Shown here: piece after piece, positions 17,263 through 26,075 of the stretch | Layout of the letters: the number at the start of each line of letters is the position of its first letter | Position numbering within the stretch: the first letter of the stretch is position 1 | Assembly (NCBI GenBank): GCA_002254845.1 | Contig: NKPT01000029.1 | Coordinates: 1-41,839, forward strand | Direction: 5' to 3' | DNA: 41,839 bases | Source of the DNA: Chloracidobacterium sp. CP2_5A | Lineage (GTDB): Bacteria > Acidobacteriota > Blastocatellia > Chloracidobacteriales > Chloracidobacteriaceae | The notes under the pieces: model-generated | Told to the model about the DNA's origin: nothing | Database searches by the model: none | What the model saw: only the letters and a program-made list of their open reading frames with translations | Program-made: the position numbers and the translations under genes

Positions 17263-19472
17263 GGCAAGACGACATGAGGCGACAAGGAGGGATGCAAGCC
17301 TGGCGAGGGGTGGCCGCGCTTTGCCTGGCGCTTTGCCTGGCGTGGCTGGCCGCGCCGGCATCGCAGCCAACGGCCGCGCAGGTGGAGCGGCCGCATGTCA
17401 AGGCGGAGCTCATCGCCGAAACGACAGCGATTCGCCCTGGCGCGCCGTTCTGGGTGGCAATCCGCTTTGAGCTGGAAGAACACTGGCACACCTACTGGCG
17501 CAACCCCGGCGATTCCGGGCAACCGACTTCCGTCAAGTGGCGCCTCCCGCCAGGCTTCGCCGCCGACGACATTCAATGGCCCATTCCCAAGCGCATTGAA
17601 GTCAGCGGCTTGGTCGGCTACGGCTATGAGAGCGAGGTCCTCCACCTGATTCGCATCACGCCCCCGGGCGATTTGCCGGTCGGCAAGCCGGTCACGCTGG
17701 AGGGCAAGGTCAAATGGCTGGTCTGCAAGGAGGAGTGCATTCCGGGAGAAGCCGAGCTGAAGTTGACGCTGCCAGTGACAAGCGAAGTGACGGCGCCATC
17801 GGCCTGGACGGAGGCCTTTGCGAGAACGCGCGCGCAGCTCCCGCTGCCAACTTCCGACTGGAAGCCAAGAGCGACGCTCGAGGGCGACGCGGTGGTGCTG
17901 CTACTGACGCCGCCGACGCCGGAGACGCCGCTGGCGGAAGCCACTTTCTTTCCGTTTGAGGAGCTCGTCATCGAGGGCGCGGAGCCGCAAGCCCTGACGC
18001 GCGTCAAGGGCGGCTACGCGCTTCGCATGGCGCGCTCAAAGGCGGCGGAAGCGCCGCCGACCCGGCTGTCCGGCGTCGTGGCGACGCCGGACGGCTGGCG
18101 CGGTCCTGGCACCGAGCCGGGACTCGCCGTCGACGTTCCCATAGAGCCGCTAACGGCGCTGGGCGACGCGCTCGCGCCGGTCGTCGGAACGACCCGCCCG
18201 CTGGCGCCGTCGCTGGGCTGGGCGGCGCTTTTGGCGACGCTGGGCGGCGCGTTTCTGGGTGGGCTCATTCTGAACCTGATGCCCTGCGTCCTGCCCGTGC
18301 TTTCCATCAAGGCGCTCGGCTTCGTGGAACAAGCCAAGGCGGGCCAAGGCAAGGCTTGGCAGCACGGCGTCGCGTTTACGGCGGGCGTGGTCCTGTCGTT
18401 TTGGGCCCTCGCCGGGGCGCTGCTCGCGCTGCGGGCCGGCGGGCAACGGCTAGGCTGGGGCTTTCAGTTGCAAGAGCCAGCCTTTGTCGCCTTTCTCGTC
18501 GCCGTCTTGTTTGTCTTTGGGTTGGCGTTGTTCGGCGTTTTCGAAATCGGCGTCGGGCTGACGACGGTCGGCGGCAAGGCGATGGGTCGCGCCGGGCTGG
18601 CCGGATCGTTTTTCACAGGCGCGCTGGCGACAGTCGTCGCCACCCCTTGCACCGCGCCATTCATGGGGTCAGCGCTGGGCGTGGCGCTGGCGCAGCCGGA
18701 CGCCGTGGCGGTGTTGATTTTCACGGCGCTGGCGCTGGGCATGGCGTCCCCTTACCTGTTGCTGGCGGCCGCGCCGCAGTGGCTCCGATTCGTGCCCAGG
18801 CCCGGCCCCTGGATGGAAAGCTTCAAGCAGTTGATGGGCTTTTTGATGATGGGGTCGGTAGTCTGGCTGCTCTGGGTTCTAGGGCTGGAAGTCGGCGCGG
18901 ATGGGGTGGCGCTGATGCTCGGCGCGCTCGTCATCATTGGTCTCGGCGGCTGGATTTGGGGCCGATGGGGCGGCTATGACCGCTCGCCCCTAACGCGCCG
19001 CATCGCGCTGGCAACGGGCGCGGCGGTCATCGTTGGAAGCGCGGCCGCCGCGGTCAACGCCGTCCGTCGGCTTCCGCCGGCAACTGCGGCCGGCGCGGCA
19101 AAGCCCGCCGCCAGACACAGCGGCGGCATCGAGTGGGAAGCTTTCACGCCGGCCCGCGTGGCGGAACTGCGCCGCGCCGGCAAGCCAGTGTTCGTGGATT
19201 TCACCGCCGCTTGGTGCCTGAGCTGCAAGGCGAATGAAAAGGTCGCCCTGGAAAACGACGGGGTGCGCGCCGAAATCGCGCGGCGCGGAATCGTCATGAT
19301 CAAGGCCGATTGGACGAGCCGCGATGAGAATGTCACTCGCGCGCTGGCTGAGTTCGGGCGCAGCGGCGTGCCGCTCTACGTGTTTTATCCGCCCAATGGC
19401 GGCGAGCCGAAGGTGCTGCCGGAAGTGATCACGCCCGGTCTGGTTCTAGAAACATTTCGGGCGGCGTCATAA
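17259..19472 (+). CDS. dsbD: Thiol:disulfide interchange protein, DsbD/ScsB type
   Basis: An inner-membrane protein that carries electrons from cytoplasmic thioredoxin to periplasmic thiols. It has an N-terminal signal sequence ([19 protein letters not shown]), then a periplasmic beta-rich domain (about 40-290) with a Cys pair in [11 protein letters not shown] polytopic membrane domain of about eight helices follows (about 310-600) with the two redox cysteines in [16 protein letters not shown] and [15 protein letters not shown]. The C-terminal thioredoxin fold has the active site AAWCLSCK (about residues 650-660). All six expected cysteines are present. ATG 17259 overlaps the acs stop, but ATG 17274, with GAGG 9 nt upstream, is an equally good start. 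The length of about 735 is normal for the ScsB-like branch. Why it is coupled to acs is unclear; cytochrome maturation or periplasmic stress are the usual contexts. Confidence 0.93.
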
Positions 19473-19879
19473 AGCCTGGCGCGCTGTCCAATCAAACGCA
19501 GCGACCGAGGAGCGACTGAGAAACGGCGCGCGGCCATCCCAGTCGGCGCGCGAAGATGGCTCACGCCTTGACAACTCGGCGGAGCGCGTCTGTCACCGCC
19601 AATCCCGTCAATGCCCCGCGTTATAGGCTGGATAGGCTGTTCATCCGCCAGTCCCGCGGCTATTTGCGAAGCCCGCCCCGCCCAGCATCGGAGGCGGATA
19701 TGGCCGTTACGCCGCTCCGGCGCGACGGCGAAGATAGATAAACGCCAAGATCAACATTCGCTGCTCGCGCCCGGATTGCCGAGAGACCGGCGATGAAAAG
19801 GTCGGCGCGGCGAAGAACATTGGCTCCTCGTCGCCATCGATTGCCCGTCCTAGAAGCCCCCGCTCTTCAGGCGTCGGCT

Positions 19880-19905
19880 CGCCGGGCGAGGCCGCCGGGC
19901 GAGGC
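19880..19905. repeat. Tandem 13-bp direct repeat
   Basis: CGCCGGGCGAGGC occurs twice in a row with no mismatch, inside the gene-free region. The CCGGGCGAG core also appears in the right arm of the hairpin at 20273-20287. Confidence 0.6.
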
Positions 19906-20251
19906 TTTGCTCTCGACGTCGCCCCTCGCGAGTAACAACGTCATCGCCTTGGCATCGCTGCACCCGCTCTCAACGCGTTATCAGACTAACGAGCCTCGAA
20001 GGCGACCCGGAGGCGCTCAGCGCGCGCCCCCCAAAGCCAATGACGCGTTTTCGCGGCTCGCAGGTCGCCCCGCCCATCCTGAAAGGGCGACGGTTCTGAT
20101 GAGCGCCCCGTCGGGTCAGCCAGGCAGGCAAGCCATCCGCCGGGGCCCGCTTTCCGGAAAACGGATAAGTCGAGCCATGTCGCTCCGGCGAGGTAGCCGC
20201 GCCAGCCGAGCGGGAAACATATAACGCCGCCATCCGGGGCGACGCGCGGCG

Positions 20252-20287
20252 CGCTCGCCCGGCGCTTCGGCTAGCGCCGGGCGAGCG
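20252..20287 (-). terminator. Perfect 15-bp hairpin beyond the glycosyltransferase-like pair
   Basis: CGCTCGCCCGGCGCT (20252-20266) and AGCGCCGGGCGAGCG (20273-20287) are exact inverted arms with a six-base loop. It is about 100 bp past the stop of the minus-strand gene at 20386. No U-tract follows on either strand, so it may be a bidirectional stop or a repeat-family element. Confidence 0.5.
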
Positions 20288-20385
20288 GAAAGCCTGCTCA
20301 GGCGCCTTCGAAGACCGCGAGCGACACCCGTTTAGTCCGGCGAGCGCTCAGCGTGAGGCGTTGGGCTGAAAAGCGACGCGGTCAC

Positions 20386-21309
20386 TCACCACAGCGCCGC
20401 GAAAGCCGTTCCCAAGCTTGGCAGCTCAAGCCATTCGTCGCACAGACGGACAACCAACCGCCACGGTTCCTCGCTCGCGGCGAACGCGCGCAACTCGTCC
20501 ACGGAAGCGAAGACGCCGCCTAAATGGCGTAGCGCCGCGGCCCAGCGCGCGTCGAGCTTGGCCGGGCAGGCTCCCGCCAGCAGGGCGTCCAAAACGCGGA
20601 ATGACTCGAAATACGGATGCGCGTGGTGCGAGGTCCAGACGTAAAACCGCGTCTTTTCCAAGACGCGCGCCAGTTGCGCCTTGTCCAGCCGGCCGCGCTC
20701 GGCGCGCACCTGAAACGGCTCGCCCGGCGGCAGAAATGCCAGCCCGTTCGGCTGCCAGTCGGCGAGCGCCGCAACCAGCGCGGCTCGCTCCGGCGTCAGT
20801 CCGCCCACGACGGCCCACGGGATGGGCCGCCGCTTAAACGCCTCCGGCGACTGGGCGCGGACCTTCGCCAGTTGGTCTTTTTCAGCCTCTGTCGGCGCGT
20901 AGCGCAGAAAGCGGCCGGTCGTTGCAGCGACGCCCTCCGGCAACGCCTGCGGCTGCCGGCCAACGTCGAGGATGGTTGTCCAGTCGGGGCCGTCAAGCTG
21001 CCGCTGAAACCAGACCGTCCCGACGCACTCGGCGACCAGCAGGACGCGCTCCGGGGCGCTATTGACCTTTGACATAAGCGCGGCGGCGTCCGCGCGGGAC
21101 AGGCGCGGGTCGTTGACGGTTTCCACCCAGTTGACGACGACAACGCGCGGCGCCGGCGGCGCGGCAAGCCAAGCGGGCGCGTCCCACAGGCGCGTTCGCT
21201 CGCGCCAGGCCGGCGGCAGGTCCTGCCACAGCCGTCGCGCCAGGTCAGCGTAAAACCAGTCCGTCGCAAAGCTGCAAATGATGTCGGTTTGGTCAGGCAG
21301 GGTCGTCAT
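20386..21309 (-). CDS. Glycosyltransferase-like protein (exostosin-like), copy B
   Basis: A protein of about 307 residues started at ATG 21309, which overlaps the stop of the upstream paralogue (ATGA). It is clearly related to that paralogue along its whole length: DWFYADLARRLWQDLP matches NWYHADFARRLHADLP, VVVVNWVETVNDPRLS matches AVIVNWEEVVREPQLG, and PYFESFRVLDALLAGACPAK matches the same block in copy A. The block around FESFRVLDALLAGACPAKLD resembles the acceptor/donor segment of exostosin-like (GT47-type) and related glycosyltransferases, where a Glu/Phe-Arg-Val stretch precedes a Gly-Ala-Pro turn. There is no signal peptide or membrane helix, so it would act in the cytoplasm on a sugar or glycolipid. 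Family and substrate are not certain. Confidence 0.65.
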   Translation of the reverse strand: MTTLPDQTDIICSFATDWFYADLARRLWQDLPPAWRERTRLWDAPAWLAAPPAPRVVVVNWVETVNDPRLSRADAAALMSKVNSAPERVLLVAECVGTVWFQRQLDGPDWTTILDVGRQPQALPEGVAATTGRFLRYAPTEAEKDQLAKVRAQSPEAFKRRPIPWAVVGGLTPERAALVAALADWQPNGLAFLPPGEPFQVRAERGRLDKAQLARVLEKTRFYVWTSHHAHPYFESFRVLDALLAGACPAKLDARWAAALRHLGGVFASVDELRAFAASEEPWRLVVRLCDEWLELPSLGTAFAALW

Positions 21310-22295
21310 GAGCTTGGGCTGGCGCTTCCAGCAAGGATGGCGGCCAAGGCTTCGCCGATGGACGGCCGCGCTAGCGCGGCCTCGTAAGTCGCCGCCAGCA
21401 ACGCCGCCCATCCCTGCGTTTCAAGGGCTTCGGTCAGCGCGCCAAGGGACGGGAAGACGCAGGGCGCGGCGGCGAAGCAAGCCGCATGGTCGGGATCGAT
21501 CTTGACCGGCAACGCGCCGCAGCGCAGCGCGTCGTGGACGCGAAAGGTCTCGAAATAGGGAAACGGATGCTGCGCCCGCCAGATGTAAAGCCGCGCGCGC
21601 TCAAGCAGACGCTCCAGGGCGTCTTTGGTCAGCCGACCGCTGCCGGGCCGCGCCGGGCCGGCCTCGGTCAGCAGGAGAAAGCCGCCGGGTTGCCATCGGA
21701 CAAGCTCCTGCGCGAAGGCGATGCGGGCCGGCGTTCGCATGCCGACCAACGCCCACGGGATGGGGCGGCCGGCGGCGCCCCCGTCCGCCGACAAGGCGGC
21801 GCGCCGGCGGGCGAAGTCGTCCAGCTCGGCGCGGGTCGCCACCGTTCCGAGGACGTGATAGGGTATGTCGCGGCGCGCTTCCGGCAGCGGGTAGCCGAAC
21901 CAGCCAACCTCGATAAGTTCCGTCCAGGGGACGCCTTCGGCAAACTGTTTGTCGAACCACTCCGTGCCGACGCATTCGGCCGAAAGCAAGATCCGGCGCG
22001 ATACGGCGGCAAGTCGCGCGCGCAGCTGCGAAACCCGAGCGCCAAGCTGCGGCTCGCGGACGACTTCCTCCCAGTTGACGATCACCGCCTGGTCGCGCGG
22101 CTCGTCGGCGAGCCATTCGACCGCGTTGCGCAGGCGCGCCGTCGCGCGCAGGTCAGCGGGCAGGTCGGCGTGGAGCCGCCGGGCGAAATCCGCGTGATAC
22201 CAGTTGTTGGTGTGGCTGTAGATGATGTCAATCCCCACGATACCCACGCTTATCAGCCGCGCTTGGAAGCTGTTTGCGCCGGCGTTTTGGCTCAT
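21306..22295 (-). CDS. Glycosyltransferase-like protein (exostosin-like), copy A
   Basis: The upstream partner of the pair, about 329 residues from ATG 22295. It shares with copy B the N-terminal block DIIYSHTNNWYHADFARRLH, AECVGTEWFDKQF (copy B: AECVGTVWFQRQL), RPIPWALVG, and the C-terminal FETFRVHDALRCGALPVKID, which looks like a nucleotide-sugar-binding segment. The start is uncertain. ATG 22295 has AAGG very close upstream but makes the gene overlap the divergent receptor gene by 74 bp. GTG codons at 22247 and 22238 would align better with copy B's N-terminus (which begins eight residues before DII) and reduce the overlap to 17-26 bp. The gene pair looks like a recent tandem duplication that has since diverged. 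Cytoplasmic, function inferred. Confidence 0.65.
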   Translation of the reverse strand: MSQNAGANSFQARLISVGIVGIDIIYSHTNNWYHADFARRLHADLPADLRATARLRNAVEWLADEPRDQAVIVNWEEVVREPQLGARVSQLRARLAAVSRRILLSAECVGTEWFDKQFAEGVPWTELIEVGWFGYPLPEARRDIPYHVLGTVATRAELDDFARRRAALSADGGAAGRPIPWALVGMRTPARIAFAQELVRWQPGGFLLLTEAGPARPGSGRLTKDALERLLERARLYIWRAQHPFPYFETFRVHDALRCGALPVKIDPDHAACFAAAPCVFPSLGALTEALETQGWAALLAATYEAALARPSIGEALAAILAGSASPSS

Positions 22296-25200
22296 CGCCT
22301 TGCTCTTATGCTCGCTTTTGTGCGCGCGAACGCCGGCCCAGTCCACCCTGGCGACGCTGACCGGCGTCGTCACGGATGAGCAGGGCGCGCCAGTCGGCGG
22401 AGCGACGGTTGTCGTTCACGATACGCGGCGCAACATCGTTCGGGAAGTCGTTACGGACGCCCGCGGGCGCTACGCGTTCACCGCCCTGGAGCCGACAAGC
22501 TACCGGGTGACGGCGCGGCATCCGGCGCTGGGCGTCGCGGCCGAGACGGCGGCGACGCTCAGCCTGGGCGCACAGCGCAACTTGCCGTTGACGCTGCTGC
22601 CAGCCGCCGCGTTCGACGCCGAAGTGCGCGCCGACGCGATGGCGCTCGAAACAACCAATCCAGGGCTTAGCCGCGCCGTCAGCGAGCGCGACATTCAAGC
22701 GCTTCCGCTCGGCGGCCGCAATTTCGTGGATTTGGTCAAGCTTTCGCCAGGCGTGACGCCTGGGCGGGAAAATATCGGCGGCGGGCCCTTCAAGGAGCCG
22801 GACATTGGCGTTGGCGCAGCGGCCGCGCCGCGCATCGCCTTTGGCGGCCAGACCGAACTCAACACGCTGGTTCAGCTTGACGGACTGGATCACGTCCAGA
22901 CGGTGACGGGCCTGCCGCGCGCGACGCCTCCGACTGAAGCCGTGGCAGCCTTTCGCGTCACCAACGCGACGTTTGACAGCGAGCACGGCCGCTCCCTTGG
23001 CGGCTTCGTCAACATCCTGACCAAATCGGGCGGGAATGATTGGCGCGGCAGCCTCTACGCCTACGTCGTCAACGACGCCGTCAATGCGCGCCCGCGGCTG
23101 GCCGGGCCGCGCCCTGTGCTGCGCCAGCATCAGTTAGGCGCGACGCTCGGCGGGCCGCTCAAGCGCGACCGGCTGTTTTTCTTCACCAGCTACGAAGGAC
23201 AACGCCGGGCGGAGTCAAACCGCTTTTCGCAGGTCATTTTCGCCAACCTCGCCGCCATCAACCGGGTTCGCCAACACTACGGGCTGACGCCGGAGACAAC
23301 CGACCAGTTGCGGACGGGCGACTACGACCTGGGATTTGGGCGGATGGACTGGCGACCCGACGACCGCCGCGCGCTAGCGCTGCGCGTCAACGCGCTGGTC
23401 GGAGCGACGCGCGGCTTTTTGGGCGGCGGCGGGCGCGCTTCCGCGGCGTCCACGACGGCGCGCGACAACCGGACGAGGGACGTCACGCTCAGCGGCGCCT
23501 ACACGGTCGCCGGCTCGCCGACGCGCGTCAGCGAGCTGCGCGGACAGTGGGCGCGGCGGGATTTCAGCTTTCGTCCGCGCTTCGCCGAGCCGGCGCTGGA
23601 GCTGCCGAACCTGATTGTCATGGGCAAGAGCACCTCCGACGTGGACGACTACCGCGAAGACCGCCTCCAGTTGGCAGGCGCGTTCACGCAGTTGACGGGC
23701 GCGCACACGGTCAAGATCGGCGGCGACTGGTCGCGGCTGGCCGACGCCGCGCAATGGGATTTGTTTTACCCGGCGCGCATCATTTTCGGCGGCTTGCTGC
23801 CGGCGTTTCTCAACCAAGCGCCGGACGGGCGACCCGACCCGCAGCCGAGCGTGTTTTGGTTTCCGTTTGTCACCGGAGCGACGACGGCCCCGCCGATTCC
23901 GTTTCCGTTCCGGCAAGCTGTGCCGGAGGCGCTGCTGCCAAATGCGCGAACTCGCCTGACGCACGCCCATTACGGCGCGTTTGCGCAGGATCAGTGGCGG
24001 GCGACGCCGACGCTGACCGTGACGTACGGCCTGCGGTATGACGCGGAAACCTATCCGCGCCGATTCCTTGACCGGCGAGATTGGAACAATGTCCAGCCCC
24101 GGCTCGGCCTGGCGTGGGGCTTCGCCCGCGGGCGCGGCGTGGCGCGGGCGGGCTATGGGGTGTTTACCGACCGGATCGCGTCCAGCGTCGGGCAGGTGAT
24201 TTTCGGCGCGGAATGGATTTCGCGGGGAGACTTGGCGACGGCGCCACAAATTTTCGCGAATGTGGCGCGGTTTCGCGGCCGGTTTCGGCAGGCGACGATT
24301 GGCGGGCCGCCGTCGGCGACCTCGCCGATTGGCGCGGCGCGCGCGACTGACGTCTTCTTGCGCGGGACGACGAGCGCGCCGGTCGGCTACGGCGTTCCGG
24401 TCGGGAGCGCGTTGCCGCCGGGAACATTGCCGTTGCCGACGCCGGAAAGCGGCGCGACGGCCAGCTTTGCCGATAACCTCAGCCGCCGATTGCGTAACCC
24501 GTACGCGCAGCACATCGCGCTTAGCGTCGAGTATGAAGCGCTTGGGGTGGCGTGGTCGGCAAGTTACCTGCGCGCGCTGGCGCTCCAGCTGCCCGGCCAC
24601 ACCGGCAACCTCAACGCCTTTCAGACGGGCGCGCTGCCAACCGGCAAGCCTATCCTTGGCGGGCGGCGGTTTGCGGAGTTGGGGCATTTCTTTGTGACGG
24701 ACAACCTTGGCGCGAGCGGCTACCACGGCGGCTTTTTCGCGGCGCGGCGCGCATGGCGCGGCGGCTGGTCGCTTTCGGTCGCGCATACCTGGTCAAAGAC
24801 GCTGACGACCGTGGATTCCGTCAACAATTTGGCCGATTACCCCGAAGGTCTCGCCCTGGAGCGGTTTTTGTCGCGGCAGCACGCGACGCATCGGCTGGCG
24901 GCGACGGTCGCGGGCGAGTCGCCGCGTCAAACCGGCTGGCTGGGCGGCTGGCAGGGCGCCGTGGTCGTGGCGCTGGAAAGCGGGCGGCCGTTCAACGTCT
25001 TCGCGGGGGGCGACTTCAACGGCGACGGCAACCCCAACAGCGACCGACCGGGACTGTTGCCGCGCAACAGCTTTCGCGGCCCCGGCTTCGCCACGGCGGA
25101 TGTCCGGCTGGGGCGCAGCTTTCGGCTCGGCGAGCAAGCCTGGCTGGAAGTTACGCTGGATGCGTTCAACGTTGCCAATCGGGTCAACATCCGCGATGTG

Positions 25201-25320
25201 AACCTGGCTTACGGCGGCGCGAGTCTGACGGCGCCGCCCAATCCGTCGCTTCAGTTCGGCGCGCCGCGCGATGTCTTTGGGGCGCGACAGCTGCAGTTGG
25301 GCGTCAAGGCGCGGTTTTAG
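22222..25320 (+). CDS. TonB-dependent receptor with carboxypeptidase-regulatory domain (Oar-like) 1
   Basis: A 1,032-residue outer-membrane transporter-like protein. A signal peptide is visible (WKLFAPAFWLIALLLCSLLC; start ATG 22222 or 22225). Residues about 42-115 form a CarboxypepD_reg-like beta sandwich (LTGVVTDEQGAPVGGATVVV, RGRYAFTALEPTSYRV). A plug domain follows with LPLGGRNFVDLVKLSPGVTP, VQLDGLDHVQT and LGGFVNILTKSGGNDWRGSL. The rest is a beta barrel of alternating polar/aromatic strands that ends in LQLGVKARF with the C-terminal Phe expected for outer-membrane insertion. This architecture is typical of the Oar/SusC-like receptors abundant in Acidobacteriota. The ligand is unknown. 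The start lies head to head with, and overlaps, the glycosyltransferase-like gene on the other strand. Confidence 0.92.
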   Translation: MMSIPTIPTLISRAWKLFAPAFWLIALLLCSLLCARTPAQSTLATLTGVVTDEQGAPVGGATVVVHDTRRNIVREVVTDARGRYAFTALEPTSYRVTARHPALGVAAETAATLSLGAQRNLPLTLLPAAAFDAEVRADAMALETTNPGLSRAVSERDIQALPLGGRNFVDLVKLSPGVTPGRENIGGGPFKEPDIGVGAAAAPRIAFGGQTELNTLVQLDGLDHVQTVTGLPRATPPTEAVAAFRVTNATFDSEHGRSLGGFVNILTKSGGNDWRGSLYAYVVNDAVNARPRLAGPRPVLRQHQLGATLGGPLKRDRLFFFTSYEGQRRAESNRFSQVIFANLAAINRVRQHYGLTPETTDQLRTGDYDLGFGRMDWRPDDRRALALRVNALVGATRGFLGGGGRASAASTTARDNRTRDVTLSGAYTVAGSPTRVSELRGQWARRDFSFRPRFAEPALELPNLIVMGKSTSDVDDYREDRLQLAGAFTQLTGAHTVKIGGDWSRLADAAQWDLFYPARIIFGGLLPAFLNQAPDGRPDPQPSVFWFPFVTGATTAPPIPFPFRQAVPEALLPNARTRLTHAHYGAFAQDQWRATPTLTVTYGLRYDAETYPRRFLDRRDWNNVQPRLGLAWGFARGRGVARAGYGVFTDRIASSVGQVIFGAEWISRGDLATAPQIFANVARFRGRFRQATIGGPPSATSPIGAARATDVFLRGTTSAPVGYGVPVGSALPPGTLPLPTPESGATASFADNLSRRLRNPYAQHIALSVEYEALGVAWSASYLRALALQLPGHTGNLNAFQTGALPTGKPILGGRRFAELGHFFVTDNLGASGYHGGFFAARRAWRGGWSLSVAHTWSKTLTTVDSVNNLADYPEGLALERFLSRQHATHRLAATVAGESPRQTGWLGGWQGAVVVALESGRPFNVFAGGDFNGDGNPNSDRPGLLPRNSFRGPGFATADVRLGRSFRLGEQAWLEVTLDAFNVANRVNIRDVNLAYGGASLTAPPNPSLQFGAPRDVFGARQLQLGVKARF

Positions 25321-26075
25321 CCCTTGCCCGCCGCTTCCGTCGTTGGTCACCGCTGGCTACGGCAAACGTCTCCCGGTTAGCAAAACCTTTGCCGGGCATC
25401 CGGCCTCTTCAAAAAATCTCCATCCCTGCGGGGCGTCCAGCGATCTCTATATCGCTTTGCGACCAAGACACATAGCGTTCTTGAGGATTGTTTTCTCTCT
25501 ATCGTTAATTTCATAATCTTTTCCATCATAACTCTTTTCCCTATAGCGCGATATCGTTATAAGCCATTTTCACCTCCGCATTTGCAATCTCTATCTTTTT
25601 TAAGACCGAGCCAGCAAAAATTAATAGAATTTCCTTGATATTGCTGGACTTTGCCGTTTACTTTATTCTCGCAGAGAGGCTTGTAACAAGCATAGTTAAG
25701 CGCGCCTCTGCTTTACATTAAAGTCATCGGCTTGTTTCAATCTGACGCTAGGTCTCGCCGCGAGCCAAGCTTGCTCCTTAGGGCTAAATTCACTCGTCAC
25801 TCGCCAAGGGCCGTCGGCGCTCCGGCGCGCGGTTTCATCGCGCGCCGCCAAGGCGAATGATTGAGCCGCCGCCCGGCTGCCGGCTGGACGCGTCCAAAAG
25901 CCGCGGCGGCCCGCGCAGCCTGGCTTTCCAACGCATTTTACCGGCGAAAGATGATTTTTAGCTGGATCGAAGCTCTTTTTGCGTTTTGGATGACTTGCCG
26001 CCACGCTTGGAAAACGGCAAGCTGACCGAAATTTTTTTTGGCGGCTTGCTTCTTGCTGAAAGGAGAAGTCTGAGC
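25321..26075. other. Intergenic region with an AT-rich patch
   Basis: Between the receptor and the next plus-strand gene. Bases about 25440-25740 are much richer in A and T than the rest of the window and carry the frameshifted minus-strand remnant described separately. The segment 25740-26075 returns to high GC and forms the leader of the gene at 26076, including an eight-T run at 26032-26039. A long minus-strand reading frame (25696-26565) is judged a shadow. Confidence 0.5.
25447..25657 (-). pseudogene. Frameshifted remnant ORF in AT-rich patch
   Basis: On the minus strand a near-perfect Shine-Dalgarno sequence (GGAGGTGA, 25570-25577) precedes ATG 25567. The reading MAYNDIAL stops at once at 25544. 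Skipping one base near 25549 opens a frame that continues YREKSYDGKDYEINDREKT and ends CLGRKAI at 25447. Upstream of the ATG the same frame is open back to 25657 (SNIKEILLIFAGSVLKKIEI). Composition is Lys/Ile/Asn/Glu-rich, unlike every neighbour. It is read as a decayed or fragmentary gene acquired from an AT-rich source; the family is not recognised. A real eight-codon leader peptide or a sequencing error are alternatives. Confidence 0.35.

Larger units (their letters stand above)
19473..20385. other. Gene-free region of about 0.9 kb
   Basis: Reading frames of 61 and 143 codons exist here but are Arg/Ala/Pro-rich, lack ribosome-binding sites and look like chance frames in GC-rich DNA. The region contains a 13-bp tandem repeat (19880-19905) and ends with a perfect 15-bp hairpin (20252-20287) beyond the end of the minus-strand glycosyltransferase-like gene. 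It may hold a decayed gene or a non-coding RNA, but I see no signature for either. Confidence 0.5.

Noticed and set aside
19793-20224. 143-codon plus-strand frame in the gene-free region
   Set aside because: Arg/Ala/Pro/Ser-rich, no upstream ribosome-binding site, no domain; probably chance in GC-rich sequence.
23374-24786. 470-codon minus-strand frame opposite the first receptor
   Set aside because: Arg-rich shadow of the receptor barrel; no start signals.
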